Under the pieces are notes generated by a model. The model searched no databases, was not told where the DNA came from, and saw only the letters and a list, made by a program, of their open reading frames with translations. Below, piece by piece: positions 35,069 to 44,247 of a stretch of 64,000 nt of DNA (the first letter of the stretch is position 1; each line of letters starts with the position of its first letter). Source of the stretch: CBDFKQ01 sp965248855. GTDB lineage: Bacteria > Bacteroidota > Bacteroidia > Cytophagales > 172606-1. The stretch spans positions 248,001 through 312,000 of the forward strand of contig CBDFKQ010000004.1 of assembly GCA_965248855.1 (NCBI GenBank). The letters are read 5' to 3'. Position numbers and translations under genes: made by a program.

Positions 35069-36070
35069 TTAGATATTAATACAAGATATTATTTTTTGTT
35101 TAAAGTTAACTAAATCAGGTTTTTCATTGGAGGAATATATTAATTCTGCACGACTATCATTATTATAATTTACCGGATCAGCGGAATAAAAACCATCAAC
35201 CATGTTAATTAATAAATAGCCTCTATTTGTTTTGAAAACACCTTTAAATCTTTCTGTTTTTATAAAAGTTTTTAAGGTTTCTGATAGTGTTTTATAATTA
35301 AAAATATCTACTGAAGAAAATAATAAACCAAAAGCTTTAAAATCTTGAGATTCATCAATAAAAGTTTGAGGTTTTTTAGATTCTATTTCATAATTATTTA
35401 TTGATATATCAATATCGTTTTTTAGATGGGAATGATGCCGGGATAAAATTTTTAAATTTCTTATTTGATTTGGGATAATATTTAATAAATCAAAATCAAT
35501 TTTTCCTTTTTGAACATAAATTATTTTATTTTTTGGAGGAAAAAGATTTTCACTCCATATTTTAAATTCATTTATTTCTTCTACTGTGGCTAAATCCGTT
35601 TTATTAGCTACTAAAACGTCAGAAATAATTACCTGATCAAAAAAGGTTGTAGAATTAGCCAAATTAATTTCAGATAATTTTTGAGGATTTATTAAACAAA
35701 TTGTTGCTCTTATATCCAAATAATTTATTAAATCCTTATCTTTTAATATATCAATTATTTGCGCCGGATGGCCAATTCCTGTTGGTTCAATAACAATTCT
35801 ATCCGGTTTTACTTTTTTTAAAATTTCCACCAATGCAACTTTTAATGGCAAGTTCATGGTACAGCAAATACATCCGCCGGGTATATCTTTAATAAAAACT
35901 TCGTTTGAAATATTTTCGTTCAGGATAACCTGATCAATTGGTACAGATCCAAATTCATTAACGAGTATAGCCCACTTCTCTGATAAAGGTTTATTTTTAA
36001 GCAAATGATTAACGGCTGTGGTTTTACCGACACCTAAAAAACCTGTAATGATATTTACTTTTACCTTCAT
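35069..36070 (-). CDS. CobW/COG0523-family GTPase, putative zinc metallochaperone
   Basis: 333 residues. Walker A GFLGVGKTTAVNHLL, the metal-binding CxCC motif in PGGCICCTMNLPLKVAL, switch-type EPTGIGHPAQI and the guanine-specifying ANKTD are all present. A histidine cluster (RHHSHLK) lies between the GTPase and the CobW C-terminal domain (FKAFGLLFSSVDIF to NYNNDSRAELIYS). COG0523 proteins pass zinc or other metals to target proteins using GTP, and zinc-starvation members are often Zur-controlled. It lies 86 bases upstream of the operator-bearing His-rich gene on the same strand; its own promoter must lie at 36071-36107, between its ATG and the porU2 terminator. Confidence 0.85.
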   Translation of the reverse strand: MKVKVNIITGFLGVGKTTAVNHLLKNKPLSEKWAILVNEFGSVPIDQVILNENISNEVFIKDIPGGCICCTMNLPLKVALVEILKKVKPDRIVIEPTGIGHPAQIIDILKDKDLINYLDIRATICLINPQKLSEINLANSTTFFDQVIISDVLVANKTDLATVEEINEFKIWSENLFPPKNKIIYVQKGKIDFDLLNIIPNQIRNLKILSRHHSHLKNDIDISINNYEIESKKPQTFIDESQDFKAFGLLFSSVDIFNYKTLSETLKTFIKTERFKGVFKTNRGYLLINMVDGFYSADPVNYNNDSRAELIYSSNEKPDLVNFKQKIISCINI

Positions 36071-36107
36071 TGCGTTATAAAAAATTTAATCATTTGTACT
36101 CGAAAAC

Positions 36108-36140
36108 AAAAAAAGCAATGAAATTAATTTCATTGCTTTT
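36108..36140 (-). terminator. Intrinsic terminator after porU2
   Basis: AAAAGCAATGAAAT (36111-36124) and ATTTCATTGCTTTT (36127-36140) form a perfect 14-base stem with a two-base centre. The minus strand then runs into seven T. Confidence 0.8.
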
Positions 36141-36161
36141 TAAAAGTAATCTTTTAAATTA

Positions 36162-39100
36162 TTATCTTAAAATATACAATTTCCCGAAATCTTTTTTAAA
36201 ACCTCTATCAGCAGATGTATTTCGATGGTTTATTTGTTCTCCCGTACTATTTCTCATTATAACACGATATAAATAAACACCATTAGCCAATTTATCACCA
36301 AACTCATCAGTGCCGGTCCAAGCATATTGAGTAATATTATTTCCAATTTTTATTGGCCCTATTTCATCCTGCATTATTTCTCTTACAACTTTTCCGGTAA
36401 CAGTCATGATTTGAATTTTAATCTGATCCGGAATAATATTTCCTGTAAGTGTAAAAACAAATTTTGTACTCGTTGAAAAAGGATTTGGATAAGGATAAAA
36501 ATGGGTAACGGTAGATTCATTTATTACTTCAAAATTAATTTGATAAGGTTCTCCAAAAATTTTATCGCCGGTATAACCTGATAGATTACCCGAAACATCA
36601 CTTCCCTGTACTTTTAAAGTATAAATTCCATTTGGTAATTTTTGTGCCGGCCTGTATTCCATTCTAAAATTATTATCAGGCCCTGCAGGAGTCCATTTAA
36701 CTTCTCCACTTGAAAGTGAAATTTTTTCAAACTGACAGTTTCCGCCTGCTGTACACGGCCTCCGCAAATAAATAAACATTCCTACCGTGTCTTTTCTTAT
36801 CTGAACTTTATTATCATCTTTTAAATTTATTGAAACAAGAGGATTTGGAGAAACTATATCTCCATTCATAATTCTGATACCATCAAAAGTTACTTCCAAT
36901 AAAGGATTTCGATTATCTTTATTTACATTAAAAGGAATTTCAATAAAATTATTTGAGTAGTTCTGTTCAGGTAAAATACGTGGGTTTACAAAAACCTGCA
37001 AAACAGTGTTCCCTGCTGAACCAAAGGTGGTTTTTATAGGAATTGAAAAAGAAGCCGTATCTCCTGCAAGTAATTTTTTTATTTTAAACGTTGTTAAAAT
37101 TCTCTTTCCTGTCGTTTTATTTAAAATAGTAGCTTGAACAGTTAAAGAATCAGTAAAATCCATTTTTGAAATATTTTGGAAAACGAAAGGAATAGTAAAT
37201 TTTTCTCCCTCCATTTTCTCTGCAATTTTATATGAGTTTACCGGTACAAGATCAGCATTGTAAATCCCTTCAGGCACTCCTTTATAAATAACCTGCCAAA
37301 GTTTTAATTGTGGTGGAACCTGATTAACGGTATCCTGTACATTTAATTTTAATCTTAAATATGGATATTGGTTAACATTAATATAATTTATTGAATAACC
37401 ATTTGTTGGTACATTTTGAAGAATTGTACTTGTTTTTCCTTGCAAATCAACTCCCAATAAATCCAATGACCAATTACCTGTTGAAGGATTTTTATTAGGC
37501 AAAACATTTCGCCATATATTTCCCCAATCGCTTGCAGGGCCAATTAGCGATGAAGTAATTGTTCCCTGATTACTTCTTCCATTTATTACTGTATCTAAAC
37601 TAATAATTTGTTGGTTTGGAAGCATTGAAGCATTTGAATAATCACCTAAAACTTCAATTGCTGAACCGGGTGAAGAATTTTTTCGCCCTAAAAAAATATA
37701 TGGATCTCCCGCCTTTAGCTTATTGATATTATTTATATCTGCTCCGACACTAATTAATTTTGATTTTGTAGTTGAAGGTAAGCTGGGCCAATCGATATAA
37801 CCGTTGGTAAAAAGTACAAAGTAATCATTATTTTTTAACCCGTCTATATATCCGGAAATAGCATCTGCACTTACTTGTACACTGGTAAAATAATTAGAAA
37901 TGAGAGGATATGTGGGTCCACATTGTTGACTATTGCTTGCAGCATAAGGATTGGCACTATTTTTATCAAATGCTACTGCTATTAAAACATTATTATTACA
38001 ATATCCATTAAAGACGACCGGTAATTTATTAATGTTTAAAAAAGTTTTCTGATCGTACTTAGGGTCACTGGCCGTACCATATACTTTAACATTAATTTTT
38101 GATTTGGTCGGGGTAAAATCCCATTTTTGTAATGGAACTTCCAACACCGTCTGTTTTAAGCCGGCCTTAATAAATTGATGATAGGCACTTTGCGACCAAC
38201 CTTCAGGGCTGTTGTTAATAAATATAAATGAACTTTCGGCCCAAGTATTATTCAACCCCTCAGGTATATCACCGAATCTAACACGCCAATAATATACAAT
38301 ACTATCTTTTGTAGAAATTAGAGAAATATTATCCCAGGTTGGGAGTGAGGCCCCGGTAGTAGTATAAATTCTCTTTGCACTGCTGTTAAATAAATAAGAT
38401 GTATCAATTTCCATTATAAATTGCCGAACATTATTTATTATTCCTGTTGTTTGAGCAATAAATTTAATGGGTTGCTTATTTACAACACTGTATTCTTGTG
38501 GGAAAAGAGGGATAGCACCTATTGTTGGCATCAAATAATCTAATATGGCAATATTATTTGTTTTACTTAACTCATCAATTTGGTTTTTGGGATCAATTAT
38601 TATTTCAAACCTATTATCCCCACCTTCTGTAAAATTTGTATTTTTAATTGTATAGTAAAGAGTATCCTCATAAAAAACAGGTGGATAGCTTAAAGTATCG
38701 TATTGTTGAAAAGTTCCATTACTATACGTCCGTCGTATGGTTATTCCAACATTTTTGTAATCTACTTTTCCTAAATTTGCTACTATTATACCTACTCTAA
38801 AAGAATCAACAGCTGCTGAAACGGGAAGATTATTAAAAGATTTTAAAAAAATCTTATCTGGAGTAATTGCATAATCCGGTTTTGTTGTTTTAGTAAGAGA
38901 GATAGAAGGATCGCCTTGTAAAACATACTGCTGCGGATTTGATATATATATCACATCAGCAGGAGTGAAAATATTTGAATATTTTTTCGCAGTTTCTTTC
39001 AATCTTACACCTATCGGTTTTCCGACAAAAATACTATCGGCATAAAAAGTATTATAAAGCTGATCAGCCCAGGTTTTTAATGGATAACTGTAACCAATAT

Positions 39101-41246
39101 AACTGTGTGCATAAAATAGTATGCATCCTTTATCAGGTGTTTTTATCCAATTTTCGCCTAAGGTTTGTCCATAAGCTTCAGTACTGAATATATCACCTGC
39201 GTCGCAACCATTTACTAAAATCATAGGGTACTTACCCTTATTATTGTAACCATATTGTGGATTGGAGCAATATCCAATATCAATGTCAATAATATTAGGT
39301 GAAGCATGTCCAAAAAAAGTTATCATAGATAGTCCTCTATTTACCTGGTCTGCAACATTGATAAGTTCGACAGGATTATCCGTTTTTTTAGAAATAGTGG
39401 CCACTTTACCGCCAAAATATTTTCCTTCAACAATTGATTTTAAATCATTCACCCAAGACCTGAATAAAGAAAGTTCACTTGTAGATCTTCCTCCGCTTAA
39501 ATGAACCAAATCTTTTTGCCAAAGTTGTGGATCAAGTGCTTCATGTTCTTTAACTTTATTTAAATAATAAATAATTTCTTCAGGGCTATCGGCAATTAAC
39601 CTTCCAATAGGAATTGCCGGTATAAAAATATTATTTCCACCTATCCCACTTACCAAGGCAACGTCAGACCCCGGAAAACCGGCGGGTGGTATAAAATCTC
39701 TGGCATATTGTGCACCACTAACTCTTGCATAAAAAGGTAATTTACCTCTGCCAATTAATAGCATATAGAGTTGCCTTGTTTTATTTTGTAACATAAAATC
39801 CGCAAAATGCCTGATAGCCAATGGCGATTTTTCTCCATATGAAAACTGATTGTAAAGCATATCGATATTGACAGTAATTGTATCATTATTACCCCCGGCT
39901 ATAGAAGCTCGATAATCAGAGTATGCTTTAACAGCATCGTAACCAAGGCCGGATGTCTGCCTTAATTCTTTATGGGATATGATTAAAAAATTATGATTAA
40001 GTGGATTTATTAATCTGAAATTAATGGGTTTTAGACCTATAACACTTAAAAAACCATTATATAAATAAAGATTTTTTCCGGTATTTGTTCCATTAATAAC
40101 ACTTGATAATTTACTTGAAGAGTTAAATGTGTTTATTAATTTTATATTATTTACATCCGAAATATCATATAAAAGCGATCCTGTTATATAATTATTAATT
40201 TCTATATATGAAGTTCCGGAAGGATCAGGTGGCAAATTGATAAATTTAGAAGACGAATTAGATGCATCAATAGTTTGTGGGTAAGTCAATAAAATATTTG
40301 CGACAGAAATCATATCATTGTTTCCTGCTATCTTAAATTTCACCACCAGTTGACCATTTACAATATCGCTCCACGAAATAGGTAAAGTAACCACTTTTGT
40401 TTCACTATAATTATAGTTTATGATAGATAAGGAACGAAGTGAAGATTGTGAACCCCCAACCAAAATTTCTGTGGCATGAGGTAAATTATTTCTCCCAACC
40501 AACGTAATGTTTAATGTAGGAGGCTCAACGGCAGCATTATATGTATTTGTAATATTATTAATAGTGTAACTAATGGTATCATACAAAAATCTTTTATCGG
40601 GGGGATAATAAAAAGTTGGTACTACAATTCTATAACCAACGAAACCTTCACCTGAATCGTATTGACTTAAATATGATTTATAATCCGAGTCGCCTACCGG
40701 GTAATTTTGCCCTTCAGCATACTCTTGCGTAAAAAATGAAACTTTTTGTTCAAAGTGATATGGAACAGGTAACAAACCGGTTGTATTTGGCTGACCTGTT
40801 GCAATCATTCTCTTTCCTTTTAAATTATCTATTCTATAAGTTAAAAAGTAGGCTGAAGTATCAGAATATAAATTAAAATATTTATTTACCTGAAATTTTG
40901 GGTCTATATATAGCTTAGAATCCAGAGTACCATCGTTACCTTCTCCATAAAATTCCAAAAAATCACTTGCATCTAAAACGCCATCAGTTTCTCCAAATAC
41001 ATTAATTGCCTGTTCTATACCTCTTTTATAAATTTGAATTTTTCTTGGATCAATTGTAGTGGGGAAACCGGCTGCCTGCAGTTCGGGCTGAGTGATGCGG
41101 TATATACCTTTTTGAACAACAGGAATCTTAAAATATTGTTGGCCATAGTTAATCCACTCATTGCCATATTGTTGGGCAAAAATTTGTATTGAAAATAGAA
41201 AAACTATTATCAGAAAAAAATATTTCTTATACTTTAGTATTCCCAT
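36162..41246 (-). CDS. porU2: PorU2-type type IX secretion sortase-like C25 peptidase
   Basis: 1694 residues with a signal peptide (FFLIIVFLFSIQIFAQ). The N-terminal part (QYGNEWINYGQQYFKIPVVQ...GIYRIT) and the gingipain-like C25 domain match PorU-type proteins. The catalytic pair is His647 in ITFFGHASPN and Cys681 in LVNGCDAGD, spaced as in gingipains. Beta-sandwich modules follow, and a C-terminal sorting-like domain (FYPYPNPFSTSTKFVF ... NGVYLYRVI) precedes a basic end. PorU cleaves sorting domains from type IX cargo and attaches the cargo to lipopolysaccharide; PorU2 is a longer paralogue of uncertain role. The PorV2-like gene lies 28 bases upstream, forming the usual pair. Confidence 0.85.
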   Translation of the reverse strand: MGILKYKKYFFLIIVFLFSIQIFAQQYGNEWINYGQQYFKIPVVQKGIYRITQPELQAAGFPTTIDPRKIQIYKRGIEQAINVFGETDGVLDASDFLEFYGEGNDGTLDSKLYIDPKFQVNKYFNLYSDTSAYFLTYRIDNLKGKRMIATGQPNTTGLLPVPYHFEQKVSFFTQEYAEGQNYPVGDSDYKSYLSQYDSGEGFVGYRIVVPTFYYPPDKRFLYDTISYTINNITNTYNAAVEPPTLNITLVGRNNLPHATEILVGGSQSSLRSLSIINYNYSETKVVTLPISWSDIVNGQLVVKFKIAGNNDMISVANILLTYPQTIDASNSSSKFINLPPDPSGTSYIEINNYITGSLLYDISDVNNIKLINTFNSSSKLSSVINGTNTGKNLYLYNGFLSVIGLKPINFRLINPLNHNFLIISHKELRQTSGLGYDAVKAYSDYRASIAGGNNDTITVNIDMLYNQFSYGEKSPLAIRHFADFMLQNKTRQLYMLLIGRGKLPFYARVSGAQYARDFIPPAGFPGSDVALVSGIGGNNIFIPAIPIGRLIADSPEEIIYYLNKVKEHEALDPQLWQKDLVHLSGGRSTSELSLFRSWVNDLKSIVEGKYFGGKVATISKKTDNPVELINVADQVNRGLSMITFFGHASPNIIDIDIGYCSNPQYGYNNKGKYPMILVNGCDAGDIFSTEAYGQTLGENWIKTPDKGCILFYAHSYIGYSYPLKTWADQLYNTFYADSIFVGKPIGVRLKETAKKYSNIFTPADVIYISNPQQYVLQGDPSISLTKTTKPDYAITPDKIFLKSFNNLPVSAAVDSFRVGIIVANLGKVDYKNVGITIRRTYSNGTFQQYDTLSYPPVFYEDTLYYTIKNTNFTEGGDNRFEIIIDPKNQIDELSKTNNIAILDYLMPTIGAIPLFPQEYSVVNKQPIKFIAQTTGIINNVRQFIMEIDTSYLFNSSAKRIYTTTGASLPTWDNISLISTKDSIVYYWRVRFGDIPEGLNNTWAESSFIFINNSPEGWSQSAYHQFIKAGLKQTVLEVPLQKWDFTPTKSKINVKVYGTASDPKYDQKTFLNINKLPVVFNGYCNNNVLIAVAFDKNSANPYAASNSQQCGPTYPLISNYFTSVQVSADAISGYIDGLKNNDYFVLFTNGYIDWPSLPSTTKSKLISVGADINNINKLKAGDPYIFLGRKNSSPGSAIEVLGDYSNASMLPNQQIISLDTVINGRSNQGTITSSLIGPASDWGNIWRNVLPNKNPSTGNWSLDLLGVDLQGKTSTILQNVPTNGYSINYINVNQYPYLRLKLNVQDTVNQVPPQLKLWQVIYKGVPEGIYNADLVPVNSYKIAEKMEGEKFTIPFVFQNISKMDFTDSLTVQATILNKTTGKRILTTFKIKKLLAGDTASFSIPIKTTFGSAGNTVLQVFVNPRILPEQNYSNNFIEIPFNVNKDNRNPLLEVTFDGIRIMNGDIVSPNPLVSINLKDDNKVQIRKDTVGMFIYLRRPCTAGGNCQFEKISLSSGEVKWTPAGPDNNFRMEYRPAQKLPNGIYTLKVQGSDVSGNLSGYTGDKIFGEPYQINFEVINESTVTHFYPYPNPFSTSTKFVFTLTGNIIPDQIKIQIMTVTGKVVREIMQDEIGPIKIGNNITQYAWTGTDEFGDKLANGVYLYRVIMRNSTGEQINHRNTSADRGFKKDFGKLYILR

Positions 41247-41274
41247 ACAGGATTATTAAATTTCAATAAAACTC

Positions 41275-42351
41275 TTAAAAGCCTGCTTTTATAGAAAAAA
41301 CATTGGAATATAAGGCTTCAGCTTTATCTCCAATATCTGTTAATGCGTAATCAATTGTAAATTTACTTACTTTAAAACCTATACCAAAGTTAGGTTGAAA
41401 GGTTGTTTTATACGTTTTATCAAAGTTTTTTATCTTTTGAATATTTCCTACACCAAACCTTAAAAAAGCAATTTTATTATAAGCAACTTCAAAACCACCT
41501 TTTGGATCGATCGATATTAAATTACTTTTTATTACATCGCTAAATGTGTTGTTTCTTCTTCCATCAAAGGTTACATTTAAATCTATTCCTGCTATTAATC
41601 CAAACTTACTTCCAAAAGTGAATGATCTTCCTACACCCAATATAGCTTGAGGAAGTGTAACTTCAATAGAATTATCAGGAACCACGTTTGATGTTAGTTT
41701 ATATGTTTTTACAAACAGTGATGAATTGTAAGACCAGGCATTAAACGTGCCCGTGATATCTTTTACAACAGCTCCGAGTTGCCAGTTTTTTCTTTGATAT
41801 TGCAAACCTACATCAAAACCAAAACCCCATGCTGCACCGAAATTACCTGCTACCCTGTGAATAATCTTTAAATTCGCTCCAAAATTTAAACCTTTTATCC
41901 TTTGAGATTTACGTGCGTATGAAAATAAAAATGCATAATCAGCCGACGAGAAGAAAGTTATATTATCATAATTAACAGAACCATCAGCATTGAACAAATT
42001 TAAAGTATTAGGTATATCATCAACACCAAACCTAATAATACTTACACCAAGCTTGCTTACGGAATCAATTGCTGTTGTAAAAGAAAGATAATCGTACTTG
42101 GCTATCCCGGCAAAATATTCAGCATGCATTAAAGAAACCTGATATTTATCTTTTACTCTTATTAAACCCGCAGGATTCCAATAACCGGATGTAACATCAT
42201 TAACAATGGCTACTTGAGTGCCCGACATGCCTAAAGCCCGGGCTCCAACACCAATTGCAAGAAATTCATTACTGTATTTTGGTGCCCTCAACTGACCGAA
42301 AATATTTAAAGTCAGGCCGGAAAACAAAATAATGAAAATGATTTTTTGCAT
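41275..42351 (-). CDS. porV2: PorV2/PorQ-family outer-membrane beta-barrel protein
   Basis: 358 residues. A signal peptide (IFIILFSGLTLNIFGQ) precedes the PorV/PorQ signature EFLAIGVGARALGMSGTQVAIVNDVTSGYWNPAGL, then repeated barrel strands. PorV is the shuttle that carries folded type IX cargo from the translocon to the PorU attachment complex. Partnership with the adjacent PorU2 (28 bases downstream) is the normal arrangement for the second set of these proteins in Bacteroidota. The C-terminal strand ends in a short FSIKAGF, as outer-membrane barrels do. Confidence 0.85.
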   Translation of the reverse strand: MQKIIFIILFSGLTLNIFGQLRAPKYSNEFLAIGVGARALGMSGTQVAIVNDVTSGYWNPAGLIRVKDKYQVSLMHAEYFAGIAKYDYLSFTTAIDSVSKLGVSIIRFGVDDIPNTLNLFNADGSVNYDNITFFSSADYAFLFSYARKSQRIKGLNFGANLKIIHRVAGNFGAAWGFGFDVGLQYQRKNWQLGAVVKDITGTFNAWSYNSSLFVKTYKLTSNVVPDNSIEVTLPQAILGVGRSFTFGSKFGLIAGIDLNVTFDGRRNNTFSDVIKSNLISIDPKGGFEVAYNKIAFLRFGVGNIQKIKNFDKTYKTTFQPNFGIGFKVSKFTIDYALTDIGDKAEALYSNVFSIKAGF

Positions 42352-42441
42352 GTAAAATTAAATACATTGATTAATTGAAGAATACAAAATTAATTTTTTT
42401 TTTGAGTGTAAAAATTTTCTTATTAAAACAAATAATACATC

Positions 42442-43131
42442 TTATAAAATTTGTTTTAATTCATTCAGGTTTTTGATTTCAAAGGTGGGCGTTGAGTTGT
42501 GTGGTTTTACAAAGGGATTATAAAAAACTGTATCAATTCCGGCATTTTTTGCACCAATTATGTCAGATTCTATTGTATCACCAATCATTATACTATTTTC
42601 AATGTTTGCTTTGGATTGGCTTATAGCATATTCAAACATTTCAATTTCAGGTTTTTTAAAACCCGAAATACAGGAAGTAAATACGTTTTTAAAATAATGA
42701 TGTATTTTACTTGATTTTAACTTTATGAATTGTGTATCTGAAAAGCCATTGGTGATGATATGGAGATGATAATTTTTATCGCTCAAATAATCTAATATTT
42801 CTATTGCAAATGGCATTAAATGGGGCTTTTGGGGAGTTTTACTTAAATATTCATCAGCAAACTCTTCAGGGCGATAAAAATTTATAAAGTCTTTAAAAAC
42901 AAGATTAAATCTTTTATTTCGTAAATCTGCCTGAGAAATTTTACCAATATTATATAAATCCCAAAGGTTATTATTAATGCTGTGAAAGTTTTGAAGAAAA
43001 ACTTCTAGAGGCTCTTCGGTAAATTGATTTAAATTATATTTTACAAATAATTCTGAAAGTGTTTCATTGGCATTTCGTTCAAAATCCCAAAGAGTATGGT
43101 CTAAATCAAAAAAAATATGTTCGTATGCCAT
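42442..43131 (-). CDS. HAD-family pyrimidine nucleotidase, YjjG type
   Basis: 229 residues. HAD motifs are complete: FFDLDHTLWDF (nucleophile and acid Asp), IITNGF (Thr), GFKKPEIEMFEYA (Lys) and MIGDTIESDIIGAKNAG (metal-binding Asp). YjjG-type enzymes remove phosphate from pyrimidine nucleoside monophosphates and clear non-canonical ones such as 5-fluoro-dUMP. The cap domain is helical (LFVKYNLNQFTEEPLEVFL). It stands alone: the porV2 gene lies 90 bases downstream on the same strand. Confidence 0.85.
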   Translation of the reverse strand: MAYEHIFFDLDHTLWDFERNANETLSELFVKYNLNQFTEEPLEVFLQNFHSINNNLWDLYNIGKISQADLRNKRFNLVFKDFINFYRPEEFADEYLSKTPQKPHLMPFAIEILDYLSDKNYHLHIITNGFSDTQFIKLKSSKIHHYFKNVFTSCISGFKKPEIEMFEYAISQSKANIENSIMIGDTIESDIIGAKNAGIDTVFYNPFVKPHNSTPTFEIKNLNELKQIL

Positions 43132-43295
43132 TAAATCTTAATTGATTATATATTGCTTTAAATGCTTTATTTGATTTAAATTTAACATCCCTTTTTTAAT
43201 CTTTAATATAAGATATATATACAGTTCTCAAAGGTATAAAAGAAGTAATCATATTTTAAACTGTTTTGTTTTTGAAAAATAAAAAATTATAAATA

Positions 43296-43332
43296 ATTAT
43301 GAGTTTATCGATATCTATATATTCATAATTTA
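43296..43332 (-). repeat. Dispersed intergenic repeat, copy 3
   Basis: Matches 16945-16981 at 35 of 37 positions in the same orientation. With the inverted copy at 43864-43897 it bounds a segment of about 600 bases. Confidence 0.6.
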
Positions 43333-43455
43333 ATTTCTAGTTTGCTTACTTTAAAAGTAGATCTTCGGGAAACATAAATTATCCATGATTTATTGATTTA
43401 TATTCTTCACTTGCTTTCTATTATTTTTAATAGTAATATATTTCCTGAAGGGAAT

Positions 43456-43510
43456 GAGTTATTTAAATATTCTTTATTGAATTTTTCAATAAAGAATATT
43501 TAAATAACTC
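43456..43510. repeat. Perfect 26-base inverted repeat (hairpin with three-base loop)
   Basis: GAGTTATTTAAATATTCTTT... (43456-43481) is followed by TTT and its exact complement (43485-43510). No T-run follows on either strand, so it does not look like an ordinary terminator. Confidence 0.85.
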
Positions 43511-43601
43511 AAAAAGTGTCAATGAAAACACTTAACATTAAGAAAGATTATCAGTACTTTGATTCTTCAAGAAGATAATTACAATTTACTTTATGTGTGA
43601 T

Positions 43602-43646
43602 AAAAAAAAGAAGGGTTGCCTTGTATCAAGCAACCCTTCTTTTTTT
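43602..43646. terminator. Strong bidirectional terminator-like hairpin without an obvious gene
   Basis: AAGAAGGGTTGC pairs with GCAACCCTTCTT around a ten-base loop, with an eight-A run before and a seven-T run after. On the plus strand nothing is known upstream; on the minus strand it lies 50-90 bases beyond the GC-rich island, so it may end a small RNA made from there. Confidence 0.7.
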
Positions 43647-43693
43647 ATTAATCAATATCTATTTATTAAAGATCACTTTCTCCTTATAATCAG

Positions 43694-43760
43694 CTTGGGT
43701 TCTGGAGCGAAGGGAGCCAATTCCGAATGCTGTCCGCGCACAAACCCCGCCGGAATTTCA
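43694..43760 (-). ncRNA. Candidate small RNA: GC-rich island next to a terminator
   Basis: This segment is clearly richer in G+C than all surrounding intergenic DNA. It contains the inverted repeat AATTCCG (43719-43725) / CGGAATT (43751-43757). Read on the minus strand it is followed after about 50 bases by a strong terminator hairpin. It does not fold as a tRNA and I do not recognise it as tmRNA, SRP RNA or RNase P RNA. An AAGGAG-like stretch near 43680 on the minus strand could alternatively mark a short peptide. Strand and nature are inference. Confidence 0.3.
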
Positions 43761-43863
43761 GTCTTACATCTTCTAATTCTTGTTTTTTTTACATAATAGA
43801 TTACGTAATACTATATGCCTATTTCAATAATCGGGTAAAGATGAATGTGGATTTTTATTAGAT

Positions 43864-43897
43864 ATTATGAATATACCGATATTGATAAATCGATAAT
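43864..43897 (+). repeat. Dispersed intergenic repeat, copy 4
   Basis: Inverted relative to copies 1 and 3; about 29 of 34 positions match, with ATTATGAATATA and GATATTGATAAA shared. Confidence 0.5.
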
Positions 43898-43929
43898 TAT
43901 AAATAAATTTTTTGTGATTTGATTTCAAT

Positions 43930-44030
43930 GTTGTTTAGCTAAACGCAAGAAGGGCAGATTTTTTTAAATCCAATTTATCAAAATATCAATATTGATAAAA
44001 CGATATTAATATCACAAAAATCTTTTTAAT
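43930..44030 (-). repeat. Longer intergenic repeat, copy A
   Basis: The reverse complement of this segment aligns with 62508-62605 over roughly 95 bases, including a 35-base identical run centred on the palindrome TATCAATATTGATA (43984-43997). Both copies lie shortly upstream of a plus-strand gene. Confidence 0.7.
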
Positions 44031-44247
44031 CCTATTCCGAAAAAAATACCATTAAATAATTTCATATTTAAGCAAATCCAATTTAACATAATTGTAAGTC
44101 TTAATTATTTTGTGTGCAACGCCGGTTAATTAAGTTGTTAACAGAATAAAAATTCCTCTCTTTATAAATTTATTGTTATCCAATCTTCAAATTCCTATTT
44201 TTACATTTTTCTTTGAGTAAATAAATTTTAAAATACTTTTCCATAAA

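Larger units (their letters stand above)
43132..44247. other. Gene-free repeat-rich stretch upstream of parE
   Basis: 1.1 kb with no convincing protein gene. It contains two inverted copies of the 35-base dispersed repeat (43296-43332, 43864-43897), a perfect 26-base hairpin (43456-43510), a terminator-like hairpin (43602-43646), a GC-rich island (43694-43760) and one copy of a longer repeat shared with 62508-62605. The last part presumably carries the parE promoter. Confidence 0.6.

Noticed and set aside
43694..43760. tRNA or other standard RNA gene in the GC-rich island
   Set aside because: No cloverleaf, T-loop or CCA end could be built, and no tmRNA, SRP or RNase P landmarks were seen.
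43593..43796. 67-residue plus-strand protein in the repeat-rich gap
   Set aside because: It runs across a terminator hairpin and the GC-rich island and shows no family features; judged a chance frame.
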